From Gammaproteobacteria bacterium (lineage in GTDB: Bacteria; Pseudomonadota; Gammaproteobacteria; Enterobacterales; Alteromonadaceae), in NCBI GenBank assembly GCA_018222985.1, contig JAAEZG010000001.1, forward strand, positions 248,001 through 312,000: 64,000 nucleotides of DNA. Reading direction: 5' to 3'. Positions within the stretch are counted from its first letter, which is position 1, and each line of letters opens with the position of its first letter. Below, in pieces: positions 30,809 to 38,624 of this stretch. The position numbers and the translations under genes are program-made. The notes below the pieces were generated by a model that searched no databases, had not been told where the DNA came from, and saw nothing but the letters and a program-made list of their open reading frames with translations.

Positions 30809-32488
30809 ATGAACGCAATTTTGCTGATGTTACTCGGTTTAGGTGCGATGTTTCTTGGTTATGTCATTTATTCTAAGTTTATTGCCGAGAAAATATTCAA
30901 ACTCGATCCTAACTTCCGAACCCCTGCTCACGAATTTGAAGACGGTGTCGACTTTGTTCCGACCAACAAATACGTGCTTTGGGGCCACCACTTCACCTCA
31001 GTTGCAGGTGCAGCTCCTATTATCGGTCCCGCTATTGCCGTTATTTGGGGCTGGGTTCCAGCTTTCTTATGGGTTGTATTCGGTACCATTTTCTTCGCTG
31101 GCGTGCATGATGCTGGCGCTATTTGGGCTTCCAACCGCAATAAAGCACGTTCTATTGGTGCTTTAACGGGTGATGTGGTCGGCAAGCGTTCACAAAGCTT
31201 GTTCATGATCGTGATCTTTTTAGTACTTCTCATGGTAAACGCGGTATTCGCCACCGCTATTTCAGGGCTACTGATTAATTTCCCAAGCTCTGTTGTACCC
31301 GTGTGGGGTGCCATTTTTGTGGCGTTGATTATCGGCCAAGTTATTTTCCGCAAATGGATGAACCTAGGTACGGTATCTATTCTTGGCGTTGTTGCTCTGT
31401 ATGCACTTATTTACGCAGGCCCTAGCTTCCCTATCACACTGCCTGAAACGGTGTTTGGTGTGTCGGACAATGCCCAGTGGATTCTTGTGCTATTTGCCTA
31501 TGCGGCGATCGCTTCGCTGTTACCCGTATGGATGCTATTACAACCGCGCGACTACATTAACGGCCTACAGTTGTTTATTGGTTTGTTCTTGGTGTACGGT
31601 GCGGTATTGATTAGTGGTCCAGAGCTGGTCGCTCCCGCCTTTAACACCAATGTCCCCGAGGGCACACCTAGCCTCGTTCCACTGCTCTTTGTTACCATTG
31701 CCTGCGGGGCAATTTCTGGCTTCCATGGCTTAGTCGCATCGGGCACTACCTCCAAGCAATTAGACAAAGAAACCGACCTGCGTTTTGTTGGTTATTTTGG
31801 TGCTATTGGTGAAGGTTCGCTGTCATTGGCAACCATTATTGCGGTCACGGCTGGTTTCGCCACCTTAGCCGATTGGCAAGCGGTGTACCATAGCTTTGGC
31901 CAAGGCGGTGTGACCGCATTTGTACAAGGCGGCGCCAATATTTTGCAAAATGGCTTGGGCCTTGATGTCGACTTAGCACAGACCTTGCTCACGGTTATGG
32001 CAGTATTGTTCGCGGGCACCACCATGGACACCGGCTTGCGTTTACAGCGCTATATTTTCCAAGAATGGGGCAACATCTATAACATTAAATGGATGGAAAA
32101 AGCCGCGCCTGCAACTCTGTTAGCCGTAGGTACCTGTTTATTACTAGCCTTTGGTGCTGGCGGCGCTGATGGTTCGGGCGGCTTATTAATTTGGCCGTTA
32201 TTTGGTACCACCAACCAGTTGCTAGCAGGCTTAACGTTGCTGGTTATTACCACCATGCTAGTGAAATTAGGGCGGCCTATGTACGTAACCCTAATTCCGT
32301 TGCTGTTCTTGTTAGTCATGACTATTTACGCCCTACTTATTCAATTAATGGGCTTTTATCATAAGTCAGACTGGTTCTTGTTTAGCCTAGACCTCGTTGT
32401 CCTTATTGCGGCCATTTGGATTGCCCTTGAGTCAGCAGGTGTATTGACGCGTTTAGTGCGCGAAAATAAAGCAACCAAGGCCAGCTAA
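30809..32488 (+). CDS. CstA-type carbon starvation permease (short form)
   Basis: 559-residue membrane protein with about 14-16 hydrophobic helices. The CstA family core is clear: YVLWGHHFTSVAGAAPIIGP, then FWVVFGTIFFAGVHDAGA, FHGLVASGTTSKQL and LFGTTNQLLAGL. In E. coli, CstA and BtsT take up pyruvate, and CstA also peptides. This form is about 140 residues shorter than E. coli CstA. It heads a tight cassette: the CC protein starts 2 bases after its stop, and an ArsA-type ATPase follows. AAAAAGGTAATACC gives the ribosome site. The substrate is not readable; pyruvate or another small organic acid is the best guess. Confidence 0.88.
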   Translation: MNAILLMLLGLGAMFLGYVIYSKFIAEKIFKLDPNFRTPAHEFEDGVDFVPTNKYVLWGHHFTSVAGAAPIIGPAIAVIWGWVPAFLWVVFGTIFFAGVHDAGAIWASNRNKARSIGALTGDVVGKRSQSLFMIVIFLVLLMVNAVFATAISGLLINFPSSVVPVWGAIFVALIIGQVIFRKWMNLGTVSILGVVALYALIYAGPSFPITLPETVFGVSDNAQWILVLFAYAAIASLLPVWMLLQPRDYINGLQLFIGLFLVYGAVLISGPELVAPAFNTNVPEGTPSLVPLLFVTIACGAISGFHGLVASGTTSKQLDKETDLRFVGYFGAIGEGSLSLATIIAVTAGFATLADWQAVYHSFGQGGVTAFVQGGANILQNGLGLDVDLAQTLLTVMAVLFAGTTMDTGLRLQRYIFQEWGNIYNIKWMEKAAPATLLAVGTCLLLAFGAGGADGSGGLLIWPLFGTTNQLLAGLTLLVITTMLVKLGRPMYVTLIPLLFLLVMTIYALLIQLMGFYHKSDWFLFSLDLVVLIAAIWIALESAGVLTRLVRENKATKAS

Positions 32489-32490
32489 TC

Positions 32491-32763
32491 ATGAAAATAC
32501 GTGCCATTATCGACTGGATAAAAAACGCCAACGCCTATGCAACAGAGGTGTATAACGCGCCATACCGGTCGGCAATTGCACGGGCCAAACGGGACGAGGA
32601 CGATTTGTTCATGATGTTAGTATTTTCTGAACTCATGGGCGTTCCGAATCCCGCCTCTTATTACACGCTCGAGCTACAGCCATTGTTGCTTGAGCGTTTT
32701 CACCAATGGCACCTGCGAATGGGCATGGAGCACTCTCCGCTTGATGGCTTTCGTTGTTGCTAA
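32491..32763 (+). CDS. Small protein with C-terminal Cys-Cys, partner of the CstA-type permease
   Basis: 90-residue soluble protein ending in Phe-Arg-Cys-Cys (Cys89-Cys90), the only Cys in it. I believe it belongs to the small family called cory-CC-star, named for this end, but I cannot check. E. coli YbdD and YjiX, the small partners of the CstA and BtsT pyruvate transporters, also end in Arg-Cys-Cys, and YbdD-type proteins are needed for transport. By analogy this protein may gate or assemble the permease. The rest is helical (ARAKRDEDDLFMMLVFSELM). It begins 2 bases after the permease stop and ends 16 bases before the ATPase. Confidence 0.8.
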   Translation: MKIRAIIDWIKNANAYATEVYNAPYRSAIARAKRDEDDLFMMLVFSELMGVPNPASYYTLELQPLLLERFHQWHLRMGMEHSPLDGFRCC

Positions 32764-32779
32764 GCGCTAAGGTGCTTGA

Positions 32780-33775
32780 ATGCTTTGTGTAGATGATAAA
32801 CAAATTGTATTTGTTGGCGGCAAAGGTGGCGTGGGTAAAACAACCATTTCATCAGCACTTGCGCTTCAGCAAGCAGAACGCGGCCGCAGGGTTTTGCTTA
32901 TTTCTACCGACCCAGCGCACAGCCTCGCTGACGCTTTTGACATGCCTATTGGTGACAGCATTACGCCAATGACAGAGCGCGTTGATGCACTTGAAATTGA
33001 CCCTGACGCTGAAGTTGAAGCACACATTGCCCGTGTGATGAAAACCATGAAGCGCTATAGCAAGCCCGACATGTACCCAGAAATAGAGCGACAAATGCGT
33101 TTAACTCAACAGTCGCCCGGTGCACAAGAAGCCGCACTATTGGAACGAATAGCTCGGCTGATTGATGAAAAACCAGCGGAGTATGACCTTATTATTTTCG
33201 ACACAGCGCCAACTGGGCACACGCTGCGCTTATTAACGCTCCCCGAAGCCATGGCGGCTTGGACGCAAGGCTTATTAAAACAAACTGAACGCAGTAAAAA
33301 GCTTGAAGGTGTGCTTGAGCACCTAAGCCCTAAAGCCGGCAAAGACATCGCCAACCCTATGGCTGACCCTAAACAACATGAATCCGCTGAGCTTGATGAT
33401 CGTACCACCGAAATTAGTGAGACCCTACTGCGTCGTCAACGTCTATTTCATCGCACGCGGCATGTGCTGACAGATTCGAGCAAAACGGCATTAATTTTTG
33501 TGCTAACCCCAGAAAAATTACCTATTTTGGAAACCGCCCGCGCGGTTACAGCCTTGCGACAAGAAAAGCTTCCCATTGCGGGGTTAGTGATTAACCGGAA
33601 CTTGCCTGAGCAGGCAGACGGAGAGTTTTTTGCCAAACGACGTGCCCAAGAAGCCGTCTATCGTGATGATATTGAACAAGAGTTTCAAGACCTTCAACGG
33701 GTTTACTTACCTTTATTCCCCACTGATTTACATGGCCTTGAAGCGCTGAGGGACATTGCAGAACAACTGCCGTAG
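32780..33775 (+). CDS. ArsA/Get3 (TRC40) family ATPase
   Basis: 331-residue deviant-Walker ATPase. The P loop is GGKGGVGKTT (13-22) with the signature Lys, switch I is STDPAHSLADAF (42-53), switch II is DTAPTGHTLRLL (141-152), and the A loop is LPLFPTDLHGLEAL near the end. These match Get3/ArsA, which dimerise on ATP binding. It has a single Cys (Cys3), so it lacks both the three-Cys arsenite site of ArsA and the CxxC zinc pair of Get3. No ars genes are near. It is the third gene of the CstA/CC-protein cassette, so I infer a role in handling or energising that permease. Confidence 0.85.
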   Translation: MLCVDDKQIVFVGGKGGVGKTTISSALALQQAERGRRVLLISTDPAHSLADAFDMPIGDSITPMTERVDALEIDPDAEVEAHIARVMKTMKRYSKPDMYPEIERQMRLTQQSPGAQEAALLERIARLIDEKPAEYDLIIFDTAPTGHTLRLLTLPEAMAAWTQGLLKQTERSKKLEGVLEHLSPKAGKDIANPMADPKQHESAELDDRTTEISETLLRRQRLFHRTRHVLTDSSKTALIFVLTPEKLPILETARAVTALRQEKLPIAGLVINRNLPEQADGEFFAKRRAQEAVYRDDIEQEFQDLQRVYLPLFPTDLHGLEALRDIAEQLP

Positions 33776-33794
33776 CGCTAAATCAACAGATAGC

Positions 33795-34385
33795 CTAAAA
33801 AAGCAGATACACTAGGTAAACCGAGAGTGCAGCAACTAGCACAACCCAGCCGGCTTTGCGGTTGTATTGTTGCCACCAGCGCAGCACGGCTTCACCAAAC
33901 CAATAAACCAATAACGCCAGTCCGTAGTAACGAATACCGCGGGCAATAACAGCCGCCAGCATAAATAATCCATACGGGTATTCGGCACTGCCAGCACTGA
34001 GCATTCCTACTTGAAACGGAATGGGCGAAATTCCAACCAACAACAGTGTGGCAAAACCATGCTCTGCAAAGCGTGCCGTGAAGCTTTCAAAGGCGTCATG
34101 GTAACCAAGCCACGTGAGTATCGCGTCACCAATATCTTCAAAAAACCACAAGCCAATACCATAGCCGACACTGGCCCCAAGCAGGCAGCCAAACAAGGTT
34201 ACCGTGGCAATAGACCAAAGCCGATCACGTTGGTGCATGAGCAAGGGTATGAGAATAAGCTCTAGGGGGATTGGAATGATCAGCGACTCTAAAAATGACG
34301 CGATAAAAATAGCGAGCAATACATAATTAGAGTCGGCAAAACGCGCTAACCAGCGGTCAGCGCGCTTATTATTAGTTTGCTGCAC
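33795..34385 (-). CDS. YqaA/DedA-like inner-membrane protein (VTT domain)
   Basis: 196 residues with about five hydrophobic segments (20-48, 58-80, 110-130, 140-160, 172-195). The VTT/SNARE-associated pattern is visible: SFLESLIIPIPLELILIPLL near the N-terminus, a GCLLGASVGYGIGLWF helix, and SPIPFQVGMLSAGS with the re-entrant Pro-rich loop. YqaA proteins are a DedA subgroup; DedA proteins have been tied to undecaprenyl-phosphate or phospholipid flipping, but YqaA itself is not well defined. It converges on the ArsA-type ATPase gene with 19 bases between. The upstream M28 peptidase is on the same strand. Confidence 0.85.
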   Translation of the reverse strand: MQQTNNKRADRWLARFADSNYVLLAIFIASFLESLIIPIPLELILIPLLMHQRDRLWSIATVTLFGCLLGASVGYGIGLWFFEDIGDAILTWLGYHDAFESFTARFAEHGFATLLLVGISPIPFQVGMLSAGSAEYPYGLFMLAAVIARGIRYYGLALLVYWFGEAVLRWWQQYNRKAGWVVLVAALSVYLVYLLF

Positions 34386-34408
34386 AGGTGTTATTCCACG
34401 GGCAACGA

Positions 34409-35785
34409 TTATTCACCGAAAGCGCCCGCAGCACCCGGAAATACCACCGGGCTTTCATAGCCATCGTGACTCACACTCGCCACGCCAAAAAAGTAATTAT
34501 CGATCACCACATTTTTGAGCGTAAACTCATTCACATTGCCAATGTACTGGCTAAATTCCCAGTTTGGTGCGTCGGTGTGACGCCAATAAATACGGTAGCC
34601 TTTAATATGCGCTTTTTCAGCCGCACTCGCCGGCGCCCAACTGAGCGTGGTGTCGGCACTTACGGCTCCAGCAATTTTTACCTGTGCCGGTGGGCTTGGT
34701 GCCCAGGCCATACTGGCTAAGCTAACGGCGTTCAGTGCAGTAAGTTTAGCCGCATAATCAAAGTCAACACCGTCAATGGTGTCACCATAAACAATACCGT
34801 TCTCGGTGCGCAGATCTTGATGTTGACGGTTGTAATTTTCGTTGGTTTCCATAATACGAACGCCCGGATACCCCAAGTCGTTAAATGGACGGTGGTGTCC
34901 GCCGCGGCCAAAGCGATCTAAACGGTAAATGACCATGGTATCTAAATTCGGAATGTAGCGGTCTGCCATCCAGTCTATGTAGCGCGCGACGTTGCGGCTT
35001 GGCGAGTCAACTTCACCGCCGGTAAAGCGTCGACGGCGCTCATCTGCTTCGGTTTCATCCTGCCGCGTGCCTTCTGCAAAAATACGTGCAGTGGTATTAT
35101 TAATAACGCCATTAATGCCTTCGATGTTGCCGATCATGTCGTTGTTTAACACCGCTTTAATGCGCCAACCGTCTTTTTGTGCTTGTTCGGCCATAATGCG
35201 GCCACCAAAAAGCCCCTGCTCTTCGCCCGCTAGCGCGGCATACACAATACTGCCAGCAAATTTATACTGGCTTAGCACGCGTGCCGCTTCTAAGGTACCG
35301 GCAACACCTGAGGCGTTGTCATTGGCGCCTGGCGCATCCGAGGTATAGTCCATAACGTCAGAAACCCGTGAGTCAATATCACCCGACATAATGACATAGC
35401 GATTCGGGTCAACTTTCCCCCGTTGCACAGCGATAACGCTCACCACCTCAACCGGATCGGGAATACGCTTTTCACCTTGAATAACGCGTGACTGATAATA
35501 CACGTCAAGGCAGCCACCACACGCCGCTGAAATTTTATCAAACTCAGCTTTTATCCAGCGCCGTGCAGCACCAATGCCGCGAGTGTCTGACTCGGTCTCT
35601 GATAACGTATGTCGTGTACCAAAACTCACTAATTTGGTAATGTCCGCTTCAATGCGTTTAGCCGATATCTGCGCCTGTATGTCATGCAGCGCTGGTTGGT
35701 CGACATATTCCACATCGGCACTGGCTGTACTGATCATCAATGCTGAACAAAGCCCGACTAAACTCGCCTTTGGGTGCAAATTCAT
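34409..35785 (-). CDS. Secreted M28-family zinc peptidase with C-terminal fibronectin type III domain
   Basis: Exported aminopeptidase-like enzyme of 458 residues. I start it at the ATG giving MNLHPKASLVGLCSALMI, a Sec signal peptide cleaved near Ala22-Ser-Ala24; a longer frame begins 25 codons upstream with no signal. The M28 core has GANDNASG (bridging Asp156), AGEEQG (Glu188-Glu189), LNNDMIGN and YNRQHQDL. The usual first zinc His of the His-x-Asp motif is Asp136 (SGDIDSR), which may alter metal binding. Residues about 370-455 form a fibronectin type III-like domain (VKIAGAVSADTTLSW, YRIYWRHTDAP). Divergent from the dehydrogenase gene, 77 bases apart. Confidence 0.87.
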   Translation of the reverse strand: MNLHPKASLVGLCSALMISTASADVEYVDQPALHDIQAQISAKRIEADITKLVSFGTRHTLSETESDTRGIGAARRWIKAEFDKISAACGGCLDVYYQSRVIQGEKRIPDPVEVVSVIAVQRGKVDPNRYVIMSGDIDSRVSDVMDYTSDAPGANDNASGVAGTLEAARVLSQYKFAGSIVYAALAGEEQGLFGGRIMAEQAQKDGWRIKAVLNNDMIGNIEGINGVINNTTARIFAEGTRQDETEADERRRRFTGGEVDSPSRNVARYIDWMADRYIPNLDTMVIYRLDRFGRGGHHRPFNDLGYPGVRIMETNENYNRQHQDLRTENGIVYGDTIDGVDFDYAAKLTALNAVSLASMAWAPSPPAQVKIAGAVSADTTLSWAPASAAEKAHIKGYRIYWRHTDAPNWEFSQYIGNVNEFTLKNVVIDNYFFGVASVSHDGYESPVVFPGAAGAFGE

Positions 35786-35862
35786 GGAAGGTTCCTCTGG
35801 TTGATTGGGCAACAGTGTCATAGTATTGATGTTATACGTGAACCGGCTATGAGGAAGCAACC

Positions 35863-36885
35863 ATGAAAGCTGTTGGTTATCGGGAATGCGGCACTATTGA
35901 CCGCAATGATGCGTTATTGGACATAACTCTGCCAGACCCTGTGCTAGGCCCTAACGATGTGCTTGTTGCGGTATATGGCATTGGCGTGAATCCTGTCGAT
36001 ACGAAGATTCGTACCCGGCGAGGCCCGCTTGAAGGCGAGTTTGCCATTATAGGCTGGGACGCTGCAGGCGTGGTTTTAAGTGTTGGCGAAAACGTGCACG
36101 ACTTTAAAGAAGGTGATGAAGTTTGGTATGCCGGTGAGCTCAATCGCCACGGCTGCAATGCACAGTACCAAGCCGTTGATGCGCGTTTAGTGAGTCGCAA
36201 GCCACGGTCATTAAGCTTTGCCGACGCCGCAGCCATGCCATTGACGTTCTTAACCGCCTGGGAATTGTTATTTGAACGACTGCATTTAAGCCACGATGAA
36301 CAGGCAACATTATTGATTACCGGGGCTGCCGGTGGTGTTGGTTCAGCTTTGCTGCAGTTGGCTAAGCGTTGCCCGAATGTCACCACCATTGCCACGGCTT
36401 CGCGCACTGAAACCCAGCGTTGGGTTAAGCAAATGGGGGCCGATATCGTTATCAATCACCACGAGCCTTTGGCCCCGCAATTGGCTAAGCACAACATCAA
36501 GCAGGTAAGCCATGTTGCTAGCCTTACACACACCGACCAGCATTTTGAGGCGTTGGTTGAACTGCTTGCGCCTTTTGGTCACTTTGCACTGATTGATGAC
36601 CCACAGCGAGCACTCGATATCAAATTGTTAAAACAAAAAAGTATCGCGCTGGTGTGGGAGTTTATGTTCACCCATAGCCTATTTAAAACGGCAGATATGC
36701 ACCGACAAGGGCAAATATTGCGTGAAATAGCAGAGCTAACTGATGCTGGGCAGTTAATCTCCACTCGCGCTGCACATTTTGGTGAACTAAGTGCTGAAAA
36801 CTTAAAACATGCGCATGTGCTACTAGAGTCCAATCAAAGCATTGGCAAAATAGTGCTTGATGGCTATAACGTGCCGCTTGGTTAG
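35863..36885 (+). CDS. MDR-family zinc-type alcohol dehydrogenase-like / quinone oxidoreductase
   Basis: 340-residue NADPH-dependent oxidoreductase of the medium-chain family. The GroES-like N-terminal domain has YGIGVNPVDTKIRTR and WDAAGVV, the same pattern as quinone and enone reductases. The Rossmann half has LLITGAAGGVGSALLQLAKR, and MGADIVINHHEPL. There is no GHE catalytic-zinc motif and no four-Cys structural zinc loop, so despite the family name it should not bind zinc. Preceded by GAGGAAG. Single gene; the orphan at 36896 converges on it. Substrate unknown. Confidence 0.85.
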   Translation: MKAVGYRECGTIDRNDALLDITLPDPVLGPNDVLVAVYGIGVNPVDTKIRTRRGPLEGEFAIIGWDAAGVVLSVGENVHDFKEGDEVWYAGELNRHGCNAQYQAVDARLVSRKPRSLSFADAAAMPLTFLTAWELLFERLHLSHDEQATLLITGAAGGVGSALLQLAKRCPNVTTIATASRTETQRWVKQMGADIVINHHEPLAPQLAKHNIKQVSHVASLTHTDQHFEALVELLAPFGHFALIDDPQRALDIKLLKQKSIALVWEFMFTHSLFKTADMHRQGQILREIAELTDAGQLISTRAAHFGELSAENLKHAHVLLESNQSIGKIVLDGYNVPLG

Positions 36886-36895
36886 CCGCCTACTC

Positions 36896-37339
36896 TTAAG
36901 CCGAGCAATCAGCTGCAACGAAGCGAAGTTCGAACAACGTCGCTTCGTTTTGATCTAAATAACGAATCACAAGAAAATCGGCATGGTCACGATAAAAGGC
37001 CAGCGAGTCTGCGCTGCAAAAAGCTTGCTGCATAGCCCCCTGTAATTGGGCTTTTATGGCGCCTTCATCATGACGATATTTATCTACCCCCACTAATGTG
37101 TAGATAAATCGCATACCGTAATCAACCACTTCCGCACGTTCAAAGCGCGTTTGCGTATCAAGCAACTTTGGTAAGTCGCGATTCAGCTGTCCAGACCGCT
37201 CTAATAGCTGTTGATACAACTGGTTACGATTTTTAGTTGAGCCCTCTAAGCCGAAATTACGGTACAAAGCAATCATGAGCAGCCCAACCAACAACACACA
37301 AAATGCTGCAATTAACTGGCGTTTAAAGCCTTTTGTCAT
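36896..37339 (-). CDS. Membrane-anchored protein of unknown function
   Basis: 147 residues with one N-terminal helix (about 9-27, FKRQLIAAFCVLLVGLLMIA) and a soluble periplasmic remainder. A charged helical stretch (NRNQLYQQLLERSGQLNRDL) is followed by a mixed alpha/beta part with two Cys (FCSADSLAFYRDH and AADCSA at the end), which could form a disulfide. I do not recognise the family. It diverges from the RND efflux operon, with the AcrR-like operator between them, and it is not a TetR-type repressor. Confidence 0.6.
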   Translation of the reverse strand: MTKGFKRQLIAAFCVLLVGLLMIALYRNFGLEGSTKNRNQLYQQLLERSGQLNRDLPKLLDTQTRFERAEVVDYGMRFIYTLVGVDKYRHDEGAIKAQLQGAMQQAFCSADSLAFYRDHADFLVIRYLDQNEATLFELRFVAADCSA

Positions 37340-37406
37340 ATTATTTACCTAAGTATTTGCACTTATTTTATCGATAGCCCGTATCGAAATTATCATATTT
37401 CCACAC

Positions 37407-37435
37407 TTACAAACATACATGAATGTATGTATAAT
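37407..37435 (+). promoter_or_regulatory. RND efflux promoter with AcrR-like palindromic operator
   Basis: TTACAA (37407-37412) and TATAAT (37430-37435) are spaced by 17 bases. The spacer is filled by the palindrome ACATACAT-GA-ATGTATGT (37413-37430), which resembles the E. coli AcrR operator TACATACATnnnnGAATGTATGTA. A bound TetR-type repressor would block the polymerase directly. A further half-site, TACATACAT, covers the start codon at 37470-37478. No repressor gene lies beside it. Confidence 0.75.
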
Positions 37436-37475
37436 TATCGAATTGCAAATCACACACTTAGTATGAGGTACATAC

Positions 37476-38621
37476 ATGCAACAACGTCTACGTAAACCGT
37501 TGTTTGTTTCAGTTTTAGCAAGCTCATTCATGCTTGCTGCTTGCGGTGACGCATCACAACAAACGGCAGCTACCGGGCAACAGCAGCAAATGACCGTGGG
37601 TATTGTCACCGTCACCACCCGCAATGTTGATTTAACCACAACTCTTCCTGGCCGCGCGAGCGCTTTTCGGGTAGCGGAAGTGCGCCCTCAGGTAAACGGC
37701 ATTTTGCAGTCACGCTTGTTTGAAGAAGGCTCGATGGTTGAAGCTGGTCAACAGCTTTATCAAATTGACGCCGCTATGTACGAAGCTGAGTTAGCTAGCG
37801 CCGAAGCTGAAATTGCACGTGCGAACGCCGCCGTAAAATCAACCAAATCGCGCTTTCAACGTAGTAACAACCTGCTGCAAGACAAAGCCATTAGTCAGCA
37901 AGATTACGACGAGGCTGAAGCCGCCTATTTACAAGCCGAAGCGCAGCTGAGAATTGCCGAAGCGAATTTAACTCGAGCCAAATTGAATGTTGCATACACC
38001 CGTGTTGAAGCCCCTATTGCTGGACGCATTGGCCGTTCACAGTTAACCGAAGGTGCCCTGCTTAGCGTAGGTCAGGCGCAACCGCTGACAACAATTACCC
38101 AGCTTGACCCGATTTATGTCGATATTGCTCAAAGCACCAGTGATTACTTAAAGCTGCAAGCGGCGATTGCCGACGGACGCATTGTGACCAACAGTGAAAA
38201 CCGCGCAGAAGTTACGGTACGCGTTGGCGAAGCTGGAAATTACACCACAACGGGCGAACTCATGTTCAATGAGGTCACTGTAGACCCGCAAACCAGTGCG
38301 ATAACCTTGCGCGCTAAACTGGCCAACCCGAACCATGCTATTTTGCCGGGCATGTATGTGCGCGCAGAAGTGGGTACAGGGTCGCTGAAAAACGCTTTGT
38401 TAGTACCACAAACCGGTGTATCGCGTGATCCACGTGGGCGAGCCATTGCCATGGTGGTTAATCAAGAAGGTAACGTTGAACAACGTTACTTAACCGTTGA
38501 AAGCACTATTGGCAGCAACTGGATTGTGACCGATGGCCTGAGTGCTGGCGATAAAGTTATTGTCGAAGGCTTACAAAAAATTCAGCCTGGTATGCCAGTA
38601 CAAACTGAAGAAGTGAAGTAA
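37476..38621 (+). CDS. RND efflux periplasmic adaptor (AcrA/MexA family lipoprotein)
   Basis: Links the inner-membrane pump to a TolC-type channel. A lipoprotein signal ends at the lipobox LAAC with Cys23. The usual layout follows: N-terminal beta-barrel and lipoyl halves (VRPQVNGILQSRLFEEGSMV), a coiled-coil hairpin (about 95-160, rich in Ala and Glu, with DKAISQQDYDEAEAAYLQAE), the second lipoyl half (YTRVEAPIAGRIGRSQLTEG) and the barrel and membrane-proximal parts (ILPGMYVRAEVGTG). 381 residues, near AcrA (397). The pump gene begins 3 bases later. No outer-membrane channel is encoded here. Expression is likely controlled at 37407-37435. Confidence 0.94.
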   Translation: MQQRLRKPLFVSVLASSFMLAACGDASQQTAATGQQQQMTVGIVTVTTRNVDLTTTLPGRASAFRVAEVRPQVNGILQSRLFEEGSMVEAGQQLYQIDAAMYEAELASAEAEIARANAAVKSTKSRFQRSNNLLQDKAISQQDYDEAEAAYLQAEAQLRIAEANLTRAKLNVAYTRVEAPIAGRIGRSQLTEGALLSVGQAQPLTTITQLDPIYVDIAQSTSDYLKLQAAIADGRIVTNSENRAEVTVRVGEAGNYTTTGELMFNEVTVDPQTSAITLRAKLANPNHAILPGMYVRAEVGTGSLKNALLVPQTGVSRDPRGRAIAMVVNQEGNVEQRYLTVESTIGSNWIVTDGLSAGDKVIVEGLQKIQPGMPVQTEEVK

Positions 38622-38624
38622 TTT

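Noticed and set aside
32780-33775. Arsenite efflux ATPase (arsA) as a name for the cassette ATPase
   Set aside because: It has one Cys instead of the three needed to bind arsenite, is a single rather than double-domain ATPase, and no arsB, arsD or arsR is present.
34409-35860. Longer start for the M28 peptidase at 35860
   Set aside because: It puts 25 residues before a clear Sec signal peptide; the ATG at 35785 gives the signal at the very N-terminus.
35877-36455. Open frame of 192 codons on the minus strand opposite the dehydrogenase
   Set aside because: It mirrors the Rossmann-fold gene; the product has no domain and would collide with the better supported plus-strand gene.
37349-37639. 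Minus-strand frame of 96 codons covering the RND operator, considered as a divergent regulator
   Set aside because: The product has no helix-turn-helix, is Cys-rich and random-looking, and overlaps the adaptor gene start and the promoter.
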